Of a DNA stretch of 9,349 nucleotides, positions 1 through 6,844 are shown one piece after another (position 1 is the stretch's first letter; every line of letters begins with the position of its first letter). The DNA is taken from positions 1 through 9,349 of the forward strand of contig CAMKZP010000107.1 in NCBI GenBank assembly GCA_946477805.1, in the 5' to 3' direction. The position numbers and the translations under genes are program-made. Under the pieces are notes generated by a model, which searched no databases, was not told the DNA's origin, and saw nothing but the letters and a program-made list of their open reading frames with translations. The stretch is from an uncultured Enterobacter sp. GTDB lineage: Bacteria; Pseudomonadota; Gammaproteobacteria; Enterobacterales; Enterobacteriaceae.

Positions 1-1136
1 GTCTTTTGAATATTATCAATGGTGACCAGTTTTTCCTGCAATGCCAACAAATCACGCAGGGCTTCACGCACAAAATCGATGGTGATCGCACGACCGGTGA
101 AATTGGCATTGGCGATGACGCGGTTCAGCGCGCCTTCCAGCTCACGCACGTTGGAGCGCAGACGCTTGGCAATGAAGAACGCCACTTCGCCCGGCAGGCG
201 AATGTCGTTCTCGTCGGCTTTCTTCATCAGGATCGCCACGCGGGTTTCCAGCTCCGGCGGCTCGATCGCCACGGTCAGGCCCCAGCCAAAGCGAGATTTC
301 AGACGATCTTCAACGCCGTTGATCTCTTTTGGATAACGATCCGAAGTCAGAATGATCTGCTGATTACCTTCCAGCAGCGCATTGAAGGTGTGGAAAAACT
401 CTTCCTGCGATCGTTCTTTATTGGCAAAGAATTGAATGTCATCGATCAGCAGGGCGTCAACGGAACGATAATAGCGTTTAAACTCTTCGATCGCATTGTT
501 TTGCAGGGCTTTTACCATGTCCTGAACGAAGCGCTCGGAGTGCATATACACCACTTTCGCATTAGGCTTGCGCGCCATAATGCCGTTGCCCACCGCATGC
601 AGCAGGTGCGTTTTACCCAGACCCGTGCCGCCATAAAGGAACAGCGGGTTATAAGCGCCACCGGGGTTATCGGCAACCTGACGAGCCGCGGCGCGCGCCA
701 GCTGGTTCGATTTACCTTCAACGAAGTTATCGAACGTGTGTTTAACGTTGACGTTAGAGCGGTAGGTTGGCTCAGCCGGCGCGGGGACGTTATCCCAGCC
801 CTGACGAGCAGGCGCAACGCGCGGGGCCGGTGCAGGCACAGCCTGGGCAGGCGCCGCCACATTCACGGTTTCACGCACGGTTTGGGTGACAGGCTTTGTG
901 CCCACTTCAAAGCGCAGCTGCGGGGCGTCTGACCCGCAGAAGTCGTTCAGCAGTCCATTGATGTTATTGAGATACTTGTCCCTTACCCAATCGAGCACAA
1001 AACGGTTTGGCGCATACAAAGCCAGCGTGTTATCGCTCAGTTCCGCCTGCAACGGGCGGATCCACATACTGAATTCTGTGGCTGGTAACTCATCCTGCAA
1101 TCGGGCAAGACACTGCTGCCAAAGCGAAAGTGACAC
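1..1136 (-). CDS. dnaA: Chromosomal replication initiator protein DnaA (3' end cut by window edge)
   Basis: DnaA is the AAA+ ATPase that binds DnaA boxes at oriC, melts the origin and loads DnaB helicase; it also represses its own gene. The translation from the GTG at 1136 begins MSLSLWQQCL and runs 378 codons off the window edge. It includes domain I (about residues 1-80), a Pro/Ala-rich linker (about 90-125) and the AAA+ domain: Walker A GGTGLGKT at 169-176, Walker B LLIDDIQF at 229-236, arginine-finger region DRLKSRF near 277-283 and sensor-2 arginine at 331. Relative to E. coli numbering the motifs lie 3 residues earlier, so the linker is slightly shorter. Domain IV (helix-turn-helix, about 90 residues) lies outside the window. 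The GTG start is chosen from homology and a GGAG Shine-Dalgarno (complement of 1143-1146) 6 nt upstream. An in-frame ATG at 1181 exists but has no ribosome site. The gene is divergent from rpmH. Confidence 0.97.
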   Translation of the reverse strand, partial: MSLSLWQQCLARLQDELPATEFSMWIRPLQAELSDNTLALYAPNRFVLDWVRDKYLNNINGLLNDFCGSDAPQLRFEVGTKPVTQTVRETVNVAAPAQAVPAPAPRVAPARQGWDNVPAPAEPTYRSNVNVKHTFDNFVEGKSNQLARAAARQVADNPGGAYNPLFLYGGTGLGKTHLLHAVGNGIMARKPNAKVVYMHSERFVQDMVKALQNNAIEEFKRYYRSVDALLIDDIQFFANKERSQEEFFHTFNALLEGNQQIILTSDRYPKEINGVEDRLKSRFGWGLTVAIEPPELETRVAILMKKADENDIRLPGEVAFFIAKRLRSNVRELEGALNRVIANANFTGRAITIDFVREALRDLLALQEKLVTIDNIQK

Positions 1137-1208
1137 GGCGGACTCCACTCGAACAATAAAAGAAAACGACTGAATATTCATGATTGTTGGCGCACATCGA
1201 CATGACCC

Positions 1209-1217
1209 TGTGCAAAA
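1209..1217 (-). promoter_or_regulatory. DnaA-box match in dnaA leader
   Basis: On the minus strand this reads TTTTGCACA, which fits the relaxed DnaA consensus TTWTNCACA at every position. It lies between the presumed dnaA P1 promoter and the dnaA start codon, where bound DnaA could contribute to autoregulation. A single 9-mer match can occur by chance, and as I recall the E. coli leader it has no box here, so function is inferred. Confidence 0.45.
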
Positions 1218-1287
1218 GGGGGATGTGCGAATTGCTATCTGCAATTTTATCCTGACCAGGATCCTGGGATCCCGATCGGGACCGCGG

Positions 1288-1293
1288 ATCATA
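1288..1293 (-). promoter_or_regulatory. Probable -10 element of dnaA promoter P1
   Basis: The minus strand reads TATGAT, 5 of 6 matches to TATAAT, inside a GCTATGATCCGCGG block that I recognise from the E. coli dnaA P1 region. A GATC site overlaps it, so methylation or SeqA binding would cover the promoter directly. I could not identify a convincing -35 hexamer. A second, weaker candidate, TACACT on the minus strand at 1371-1376 upstream of the DnaA box, corresponds to the region of E. coli P2. Confidence 0.5.
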
Positions 1294-1341
1294 GCGTAAA
1301 CTGAGCCAGAGATCTTCTGTTTCTCACAGTTTCCTCCCGAT

Positions 1342-1350
1342 TTATCCACA
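1342..1350 (+). promoter_or_regulatory. Consensus DnaA box between the dnaA promoters
   Basis: TTATCCACA is an exact match to the high-affinity R1-type DnaA box. It sits between the two presumed dnaA promoters, where E. coli carries the same box used for autorepression by DnaA. A near match with one mismatch (TTTCTCACA, 1320-1328) lies 13 bp to its left and may be a cooperative weak site. Confidence 0.85.
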
Positions 1351-1482
1351 GGAAGATCCGAAACCGGGTAAGTGTAAACGATCCTGGCAGCAGTACCCCA
1401 CGATTTAGGCCGCATATTGGAAAAATTAATGAGCACAGACAATTTATTGCTTAAATGATCTAACGAAGATCCGGGACGATCC

Positions 1483-1510
1483 TTGCGCTTTGTTCGGGAG
1501 GCCGTATAAT
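1483..1510 (+). promoter_or_regulatory. Upstream sigma-70 promoter of the rpmH operon
   Basis: TTGCGC (1483-1488) is followed after 16 bp by a perfect TATAAT (1505-1510). It faces rpmH about 230 bp upstream of the start codon. The last two GATC sites of the dnaA-rpmH region lie at or just before its -35, so replication-dependent methylation could also touch this promoter. Called from hexamers and spacing only. Confidence 0.65.
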
Positions 1511-1607
1511 CCTCGACCCGGCGCGTGATGCTCATCTTCCTGCGTCGTCCGTTGCTCATTTTCCACGCGAAATCGTGCGGAAATACGCGGGAAATAAGGA
1601 AAGAGAA

Positions 1608-1636
1608 TTGACTCCGGAGTGTACAATTATTACAAT
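1608..1636 (+). promoter_or_regulatory. Main sigma-70 promoter of the rpmH operon
   Basis: TTGACT (1608-1613), a 17-bp spacer and TACAAT (1631-1636) give 5 of 6 matches in each hexamer at optimal spacing. Transcription would start near 1643, leaving a leader of about 95 nt before rpmH. This strength suits a ribosomal protein gene. From rpmH to yidC I see no other clear promoter, so this one and the upstream one probably drive rpmH-rnpA-yidD-yidC. Confidence 0.8.
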
Positions 1637-1737
1637 CCGGCCTCTTTAATCACCCACGCTGAGGCGTTAGTCGTTCGAAACTCGTTCGGGTATACGCGAA
1701 AGTCAGTGAAATTATTCAAGTTTAGGTAGAAATCGCC

Positions 1738-1878
1738 ATGAAACGCACTTTTCAACCGTCTGTACTGAAGCGCAACCGTTCTCACGGCTTCCGTGCTCGT
1801 ATGGCTACTAAAAATGGTCGTCAGGTTCTGGCACGTCGTCGTGCTAAAGGCCGTTCTCGTCTGACCGTTTCCAAGTAA
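1738..1878 (+). CDS. rpmH: 50S ribosomal protein L34
   Basis: L34 is a small, highly basic protein of the large ribosomal subunit that packs against 23S rRNA. The 46-residue product begins MKRTFQPSVLKRNRSHGF and ends RSRLTVSK; length and sequence match the enterobacterial family, with what looks like a single Ala-to-Ser difference from E. coli near the C-terminus. About a third of the residues are Arg or Lys, as expected. An AGGT Shine-Dalgarno element lies at 1724-1727, 10 nt before the ATG. It is the first gene of the operon, 16 nt ahead of rnpA and divergent from dnaA, the standard arrangement near the replication-initiator gene in many bacteria. Confidence 0.98.
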   Translation: MKRTFQPSVLKRNRSHGFRARMATKNGRQVLARRRAKGRSRLTVSK

Positions 1879-1894
1879 TAAAGCTAACCCCTGA

Positions 1895-2254
1895 GTGGTT
1901 AAGCTAGCATTTCCCAGGGAGTTACGTTTGTTAACTCCCACTCATTTCACTTTCGTCTTCCAGCAGCCACAACGGGCTGGCACGCCGCAAATCACCATCC
2001 TCGGCCGCCAAAATTCGCTGGGGCATCCCCGCATCGGTCTCACAGTCGCCAAGAAAAACGTTAAGCGCGCGCATGAACGCAATCGGATTAAACGTCTGAC
2101 GCGTGAAAGCTTCCGCCTACGTCAGCACGAACTGCCTTCAATGGATTTCGTGGTGGTGGCTAAAAAAGGGGTTGCCGACCTCGATAACCGTGCTCTCTCG
2201 GAAGCGTTGGAAAAATTATGGCGCCGCCACTGTCGCCTGGCTCCCGGGTCCTGA
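1895..2254 (+). CDS. rnpA: Ribonuclease P protein component (C5 protein)
   Basis: RnpA is the protein cofactor of RNase P. It helps the catalytic RNA bind the 5' leader of precursor tRNAs and cleave it. The product is 119 residues, the same length as the E. coli protein, and carries the diagnostic basic RNR motif, AHERNRIKRLTRESFR at about 59-74, plus the aromatic N-terminal substrate cleft (F17, F20, F22 area). Translation starts at GTG; no ATG in this frame fits the family's N-terminus MVKLAFPREL. The ribosome site is weak, so initiation may depend on coupling to rpmH, 16 nt upstream; a poor start could also keep RNase P protein far below L34 levels. The last 37 nt overlap yidD. Confidence 0.97.
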   Translation: MVKLAFPRELRLLTPTHFTFVFQQPQRAGTPQITILGRQNSLGHPRIGLTVAKKNVKRAHERNRIKRLTRESFRLRQHELPSMDFVVVAKKGVADLDNRALSEALEKLWRRHCRLAPGS

Positions 2255-2475
2255 TAGGCCTTATCAGGGTCTATCAACGCCTGATTAGTCCGCTACTCGG
2301 GCCCCATTGCCGTTTCACGCCTACGTGCTCAAGCTACGGAATTGAGGCATTGCGCAGGTTTGGAGTGATAAAAGGCAGTTGGTTGACGGTGAAACGCGTA
2401 TTAAAATGCCACCCTTTACACCCAGGTGGAGACGATCCCGTCCCCCCAGGACCCTTTGATACCAGAGAACACTAA
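2218..2475 (+). CDS. yidD: Membrane protein insertion efficiency factor YidD
   Basis: YidD is a small inner-face membrane-associated protein that improves insertion of proteins by the YidC pathway. The 85-residue product is nearly identical to E. coli YidD as I recall it. It has an amphipathic N-terminal helix (about 8-25), then the family signature CRFTPTCSSY at 31-40 and CHPLHPGGDDPVP at 64-76, with the three conserved cysteines C31, C37 and C64. It starts inside rnpA (37-nt overlap, different frame) and stops 2 nt before yidC, so translation of the three genes is probably coupled. Product function follows E. coli work; the exact mechanism is not visible here. Confidence 0.96.
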   Translation: MAPPLSPGSRVLIGLIRVYQRLISPLLGPHCRFTPTCSSYGIEALRRFGVIKGSWLTVKRVLKCHPLHPGGDDPVPPGPFDTREH

Positions 2476-2477
2476 CG

Positions 2478-4121
2478 ATGGATTCGCAACGCAATCTTCT
2501 TATCATCGCTTTGTTGTTCGTGTCTTTCATGATCTGGCAGGCATGGGAACAGGATAAAAATCCTCAACCCCAGCAGCAGACCACGCAGACCACGACCACC
2601 GCAGCGGGTAGCGCCGCCGACCAGGGCGTACCGGCCAGTGGCCAGGGGAAACAGATTACGGTTAAGACCGATGTGCTTGAGCTGACTATCAACACCCGTG
2701 GTGGTGATGTTGAGCAGGCGCTGCTGTTGACCTACCCGAAAGAGCTGAAATCTACCGAACCGTTCCAGTTACTGGAAACCACACCTGAGTTTATCTATCA
2801 GGCTCAAAGCGGCCTGACCGGTCGTGATGGCCCGGATAACCCGGCTAACGGTGCGCGTCCGCTGTATAGCGTCGAAAGTGATACCTTCGTACTGGCAGAT
2901 GGTCAGAATGAACTCGCTATCCCGATGACCTATACCGACGCTGCGGGCAACACCTTCACCAAAACCTTCACCCTGAAACGCGGTGAATATGCGGTGAACG
3001 TGGGCTACAGCGTGCAGAACGCCGGTGCGAAACCGCTTGAAGTGTCGACCTTTGGTCAGCTGAAGCAGTCCATCAATCTGCCGTCTCACCGTGACACCGG
3101 AAGCAGCAACTTTGCGCTGCATACCTTCCGTGGCGCGGCGTACTCCACCCCGGATGCGAAATACGAGAAATACAAATTCGACACCATTGCCGATAACGAA
3201 AACCTGAACGTCAGCTCTAAAGGCGGCTGGGTGGCAATGCTGCAGCAGTATTTCGCGACCGCGTGGATCCCGAATAACGACGGTACCAACAATTTCTTTA
3301 CCACCAATCTCGGTAACGGTCTTGCAGCCATCGGCTACAAATCTCAGCCGGTTCTGGTACAGCCGGGCGAAACCGGCAAGCTGGCAAGCACCCTGTGGGT
3401 CGGCCCGGAAATTCAGGACAAAATGGCCGCCGTTGCGCCTCACCTGGATCTTACCGTCGACTACGGTTGGCTGTGGTTCATCTCCCAGCCGCTGTTCAAG
3501 CTGCTGAAGTTCATCCACAGCTTCGTGGGTAACTGGGGCTTCTCCATCATCATCATCACCTTCATCGTGCGTGGCATCATGTACCCGCTGACCAAAGCGC
3601 AGTACACCTCCATGGCGAAGATGCGTATGCTGCAGCCGAAAATTGCGGCGATGCGTGAGCGTCTGGGCGATGACAAACAGCGTCAGAGCCAGGAAATGAT
3701 GGCCCTGTATAAAGCAGAGAAAGTGAACCCGCTCGGTGGTTGCTTCCCGCTGCTGATTCAGATGCCCATCTTCCTTGCGCTGTACTACATGCTGATGGGT
3801 TCCGTTGAGCTGCGCCATGCGCCGTTTGCCCTGTGGATCCATGACCTGTCCGCACAGGACCCGTACTACATCCTGCCGATCCTGATGGGCGTGACGATGT
3901 TCTTCATCCAGAAGATGTCGCCGACCACCGTGACCGACCCGATGCAGCAGAAGATCATGACCTTTATGCCGGTCATCTTCACCGTGTTCTTCCTGTGGTT
4001 CCCGTCAGGTCTGGTGCTGTACTATATCGTCAGCAACCTGGTGACCATCATCCAGCAGCAGCTGATTTACCGTGGTCTGGAAAAACGTGGCCTGCATAGC
4101 CGCGAAAAGAAAAAGTCCTGA
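2478..4121 (+). CDS. yidC: Membrane protein insertase YidC
   Basis: YidC (Oxa1/Alb3 family) inserts membrane proteins such as phage coat proteins and ATP synthase subunit c, alone or with SecYEG. The product is 547 residues (548 in E. coli). An uncleaved N-terminal membrane segment spans about 4-23, followed by a Gln/Thr-rich linker (about 28-45) and the large periplasmic P1 beta-supersandwich domain (about 55-330). The conserved insertase core follows, with transmembrane segments near 350-370, 421-440, 462-479 and 494-516. The conserved hydrophilic-groove arginine is R365 in FIVRGIMYP (R366 in E. coli). The cytoplasmic C1 loop is about 371-420, and the basic tail REKKKS ends the protein. It starts 2 nt after yidD with only a weak GAGA ribosome site, consistent with coupling. 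A strong terminator follows. Confidence 0.98.
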   Translation: MDSQRNLLIIALLFVSFMIWQAWEQDKNPQPQQQTTQTTTTAAGSAADQGVPASGQGKQITVKTDVLELTINTRGGDVEQALLLTYPKELKSTEPFQLLETTPEFIYQAQSGLTGRDGPDNPANGARPLYSVESDTFVLADGQNELAIPMTYTDAAGNTFTKTFTLKRGEYAVNVGYSVQNAGAKPLEVSTFGQLKQSINLPSHRDTGSSNFALHTFRGAAYSTPDAKYEKYKFDTIADNENLNVSSKGGWVAMLQQYFATAWIPNNDGTNNFFTTNLGNGLAAIGYKSQPVLVQPGETGKLASTLWVGPEIQDKMAAVAPHLDLTVDYGWLWFISQPLFKLLKFIHSFVGNWGFSIIIITFIVRGIMYPLTKAQYTSMAKMRMLQPKIAAMRERLGDDKQRQSQEMMALYKAEKVNPLGGCFPLLIQMPIFLALYYMLMGSVELRHAPFALWIHDLSAQDPYYILPILMGVTMFFIQKMSPTTVTDPMQQKIMTFMPVIFTVFFLWFPSGLVLYYIVSNLVTIIQQQLIYRGLEKRGLHSREKKKS

Positions 4122-4146
4122 TTCGGTAAGTTAACGCTAAAATAAG

Positions 4147-4170
4147 GGCGGTCGATTGACCGCCTTTTTT
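4147..4170 (+). terminator. Intrinsic terminator of the rpmH-yidC operon
   Basis: A perfect 7-bp GC-rich stem (GGCGGTC / GACCGCC) with a GATT loop is followed by six T residues and then ATTT. It lies 25 nt after the yidC stop and 24 nt before mnmE. This is a textbook rho-independent terminator, so mnmE must either have its own promoter in or near this gap or rely on read-through; no good promoter is visible in the remaining bases. Confidence 0.92.
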
Positions 4171-4193
4171 ATTTGTATTGAACGAGACAAACC

Positions 4194-5558
4194 ATGAGCC
4201 ATAACGACACGATCGTCGCCCAGGCAACCCCACCGGGACGCGGTGGTGTAGGCATTCTGCGTATCTCCGGCCTTAAAGCGCGCGAGGTGGCCGAAGCGGT
4301 ACTGGGTAAACTGCCAAAGCCGCGCTACGCTGATTATCTGCCGTTTAAAGACAGCGACGGCACCCCGCTGGATCAGGGGATTGCGCTGTGGTTTCCCGGC
4401 CCAAACTCCTTCACCGGGGAAGACGTGCTGGAGCTGCAGGGCCACGGTGGTCCGGTCATCCTCGACCTGCTGTTAAAACGCATTCTGACGCTGCCGGGCC
4501 TGCGCATCGCGAAACCGGGCGAGTTCTCCGAGCGTGCCTTTCTGAACGATAAGCTCGACCTTGCGCAGGCCGAGGCGATTGCGGACCTGATCGACGCCAG
4601 CTCTGAACAGGCGGCCCGCTCCGCGCTGAACTCGCTGCAGGGGGCGTTCTCCGCGCGCGTAAATCATCTTGTGGAAGCACTTACTCACCTGCGCATCTAC
4701 GTCGAAGCGGCTATCGACTTCCCGGACGAGGAGATCGACTTCCTCTCTGACGGTAAAATCGAAGCCCAGCTCAACCAGGTCATGGGCGATCTCGACGCCG
4801 TGCGTGCCGAAGCGCGCCAGGGCAGCCTGCTGCGTGAAGGGATGAAGGTGGTCATTGCCGGGCGCCCTAACGCCGGGAAATCGAGCCTGCTGAACGCCCT
4901 GGCGGGCCGTGAAGCGGCGATCGTCACCGACATTGCCGGAACCACCCGCGACGTCCTGCGCGAGCATATTCATATCGACGGCATGCCGCTGCACATCATC
5001 GATACCGCTGGCCTGCGCGATGCCAGTGACGAAGTGGAACGCATCGGCATTGAGCGTGCCTGGCAGGAGATCGAGCAGGCCGACCGCGTGCTGTTTATGG
5101 TGGACGGCACCACGACCGACGCCGTTGACCCCGCGGACATCTGGCCGGACTTTATTGCCCGTCTCCCGGCCAAACTGCCGATCACCGTGGTGCGTAACAA
5201 AGCGGACGTTACCGGCGAAACGCTGGGCATCAGCGATGTGAACGGTCACTCACTGATTCGCCTCTCGGCACGTACCGGGGAAGGCGTGGACGATCTACGC
5301 AACCATCTCAAGCAGAGCATGGGCTTTGATACCCGTATGGAGGGCGGCTTCCTGGCGCGTCGTCGTCACCTGCAGGCGCTGGAAGCGGCGGCAAACCACC
5401 TCGTTCTGGGCAAAGCGCAGCTGGTTGGCGCATGGGCGGGCGAGCTGCTGGCGGAAGAGCTGCGCCTGGCGCAGCAGAACCTCAGCGAGATCACCGGGGA
5501 GTTTACCTCGGACGACCTGTTAGGGCGGATCTTCTCCAGCTTCTGTATTGGGAAGTAA
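4194..5558 (+). CDS. mnmE: tRNA uridine-5-carboxymethylaminomethyl(34) synthesis GTPase MnmE
   Basis: MnmE works with MnmG to add the (carboxymethyl)aminomethyl group to C5 of wobble uridine 34 in certain tRNAs, using GTP, methylene-tetrahydrofolate and FAD. The product is 454 residues, equal to E. coli. The N-terminal folate-binding domain is at about 1-118. A helical domain flanks an inserted Ras-like G domain (about 216-380) with G1 GRPNAGKS (223-230), G2 TTRD (250-253), G3 DTAG (270-273) and G4 NKAD (335-338). The C-terminal CIGK (451-454) carries the invariant catalytic cysteine C451. The ATG at 4194 gives the conserved start MSHNDTIVAQATPPGRGG. It lies downstream of the yidC terminator. 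In E. coli the tryptophanase operon follows; here mdtL follows after 110 nt. Confidence 0.98.
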   Translation: MSHNDTIVAQATPPGRGGVGILRISGLKAREVAEAVLGKLPKPRYADYLPFKDSDGTPLDQGIALWFPGPNSFTGEDVLELQGHGGPVILDLLLKRILTLPGLRIAKPGEFSERAFLNDKLDLAQAEAIADLIDASSEQAARSALNSLQGAFSARVNHLVEALTHLRIYVEAAIDFPDEEIDFLSDGKIEAQLNQVMGDLDAVRAEARQGSLLREGMKVVIAGRPNAGKSSLLNALAGREAAIVTDIAGTTRDVLREHIHIDGMPLHIIDTAGLRDASDEVERIGIERAWQEIEQADRVLFMVDGTTTDAVDPADIWPDFIARLPAKLPITVVRNKADVTGETLGISDVNGHSLIRLSARTGEGVDDLRNHLKQSMGFDTRMEGGFLARRRHLQALEAAANHLVLGKAQLVGAWAGELLAEELRLAQQNLSEITGEFTSDDLLGRIFSSFCIGK

Positions 5559-5570
5559 CCTCCAGTTTAG

Positions 5571-5599
5571 AAGGTGATTTCCTTCCAGGAAATCACCTT
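5571..5599 (+). terminator. Strong hairpin after mnmE, possible weak terminator
   Basis: A perfect 12-bp inverted repeat (AAGGTGATTTCC / GGAAATCACCTT), extended to 13 bp by a T-A pair closing a 3-nt loop, begins 12 nt after the mnmE stop. Only three T residues end the descending arm before G, so it lacks the U-tract of an efficient intrinsic terminator on either strand. It may slow or end mnmE transcription, or protect the mnmE 3' end. The remaining gap up to mdtL shows no clear promoter. Confidence 0.5.
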
Positions 5600-5668
5600 T
5601 GTCCAAATGGCAACTCGCCTAATCCTTCATATCCCCCTATCCTGCATGCCTGCATCTATGGGGGTTCT

Positions 5669-6844
5669 ATGGCTCGTTTTCTGTTTTGTAGTTTTGCGCT
5701 GGTTCTGCTTTATCCGTCGGGCATTGATATGTATTTGGTAGGGCTGCCGCATATCGCCAGCGACCTTGGCGCCAGCGAAGCGCAGCTGCATATCGCGTTT
5801 TCGGCTTACCTTGCGGGAATGGCGTCTTCCATGGTGTTCGCCGGGAAAATTGCCGATAAAGCGGGCCGTCAGCCTGTCGCCATCACCGGTGCGGTGGTTT
5901 TTGCCCTGGCGTCGGTGCTGTGCTCGCTGGCGCAGGACAGCACGCTTTTCCTGTCAGGACGCTTTATTCAGGGCATTGGCGCCGGCGGCTGCTACGTGGT
6001 GGCGTTTGCGATTTTACGTGACACCTTAAGCGCCCAGCGTCGCGCCAAAGTGCTTTCCATGCTCAACGGCATCACCTGTATTATCCCGGTGCTGGCCCCG
6101 GTTGTGGGCTACCTGATCATGCTGAAATTTCCGTGGCAGAGCCTCTTCTGGACCATGGCGGCCATGGGGGCGCTGGTCTTTATCCTGTCCATTACCGTGC
6201 TGAAAGAGACCCACCCGGGCGCGCAGAATACGGCGCACGCCGCAACCTTTCAGCCTGCTGAAAAGCTGCTGAACCGCTTTTTCCTCAGTCGGCTGACGGT
6301 AACCACGCTAAGCGTGGCGGTGATCCTGACCTATGTAAACGTTTCCCCGGTGCTGTTGATGGAGACGATGGGCTTCGATCGCGGAGAGTATTCCACCGTA
6401 ATGGCCTTAACCGCGATGGTCAGTATGGCGGTTTCGTTCTCCACCCCGTTTGCGCTGAATCTCTTCCGCCAGCGCACCTTGATGCTGACCTCTCAGGCGC
6501 TGTTCCTGACGGCAGGCGTGATTCTGGCGACCGCCAGCTCGCATGCATTCATGCTGATGGGCATTGCCCTCATCTGCGCCGGATTCTCCGTCGGCTTTGG
6601 CGTGGCGATGAGCCAGGCGCTCGGGCCGTTTTCACTGCGCGCGGGTGTCGCAAGCTCGGTGTTGGGTATTGCGCAGGTCTGCGGTTCGTCACTGTGGATA
6701 TGGCTGGCTGCCGTCATCGGCCTCACGTCACTGAATATGCTGATCGGGGTTCTGATTGGCTGTAGCATAGTGTGCATCACCTTACTTATGGTCATCCAGC
6801 CCGCGGCGCATTATGAAGAAGCCCATCAGCAGTCTCGATCTTAA
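5669..6844 (+). CDS. mdtL: MFS multidrug efflux transporter MdtL
   Basis: MdtL belongs to the 12-helix DHA1 (drug:H+ antiporter) branch of the major facilitator superfamily. In E. coli it is linked to chloramphenicol resistance when overproduced; the natural substrate is unsettled. The product is 391 residues, the same as E. coli MdtL. It shows a first helix with the DHA1 acidic motif SGIDMYLVGLP (17-27, D20), motif A GKIADKAGRQPV (59-70), motif B RFIQGIGAGG with R98, and the antiporter motif C region GITCIIPVLAPVVG (134-147). The ATG at 5669 has a GGGGG ribosome site 4 nt upstream. The frame stays open upstream into mnmE to 5432, but that part is unrelated out-of-frame mnmE sequence. The last 32 nt overlap yidZ. 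Confidence 0.95.
   Translation: MARFLFCSFALVLLYPSGIDMYLVGLPHIASDLGASEAQLHIAFSAYLAGMASSMVFAGKIADKAGRQPVAITGAVVFALASVLCSLAQDSTLFLSGRFIQGIGAGGCYVVAFAILRDTLSAQRRAKVLSMLNGITCIIPVLAPVVGYLIMLKFPWQSLFWTMAAMGALVFILSITVLKETHPGAQNTAHAATFQPAEKLLNRFFLSRLTVTTLSVAVILTYVNVSPVLLMETMGFDRGEYSTVMALTAMVSMAVSFSTPFALNLFRQRTLMLTSQALFLTAGVILATASSHAFMLMGIALICAGFSVGFGVAMSQALGPFSLRAGVASSVLGIAQVCGSSLWIWLAAVIGLTSLNMLIGVLIGCSIVCITLLMVIQPAAHYEEAHQQSRS

Larger units (their letters stand above)
1260..1481. promoter_or_regulatory. GATC (Dam methylation) cluster of the dnaA control region
   Basis: Ten GATC sites start at 1260, 1268, 1274, 1287, 1311, 1355, 1380, 1457, 1468 and 1478, far denser than chance. Dense GATC sites in the dnaA promoter are known in enterobacteria: Dam methylates them, and after replication the hemimethylated DNA is sequestered by SeqA, which silences dnaA for part of the cell cycle. 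Four sites fall within about 30 bp around the presumed P1 -10 element. An AGATCT hexamer at 1310-1315 matches the short ATP-DnaA site type described in the E. coli dnaA promoter. The sites are seen directly; the sequestration role is transferred from E. coli. Confidence 0.7.

Noticed and set aside
6..932. Plus-strand open frame of 308 codons opposite dnaA
   Set aside because: It is antisense to a clearly recognised dnaA, has no family resemblance or ribosome site, and has the Arg/Gln/His-rich composition typical of shadow frames in GC-rich genes.
1137..1737. dnaA-rpmH intergenic region as a replication origin
   Set aside because: Only one exact consensus DnaA box and one relaxed match are seen and there is no AT-rich 13-mer array. 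In enterobacteria oriC lies elsewhere, near mnmG. The GATC cluster is explained by dnaA promoter control.
2769..3842. Minus-strand open frame of 357 codons inside yidC
   Set aside because: It lies wholly antisense to yidC, whose protein is conserved over its full length; composition (His, Arg, Gln rich) and lack of any known domain indicate a shadow frame.
4473..5249. Minus-strand open frame of 258 codons inside mnmE
   Set aside because: Antisense shadow of mnmE, with no promoter, ribosome site or recognisable domain.
5432..5668. 79-residue N-terminal extension of MdtL reaching into mnmE
   Set aside because: The extension is mnmE sequence read out of frame, and the ATG at 5669 with a GGGGG ribosome site gives exactly the 391-residue family length.
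5607..5740. Short hydrophobic reading frame (44 codons) starting before mdtL, considered as a tnaC remnant or leader peptide
   Set aside because: It has no resemblance to the TnaC sequence, no ribosome site, and most of it is mdtL read in another frame.
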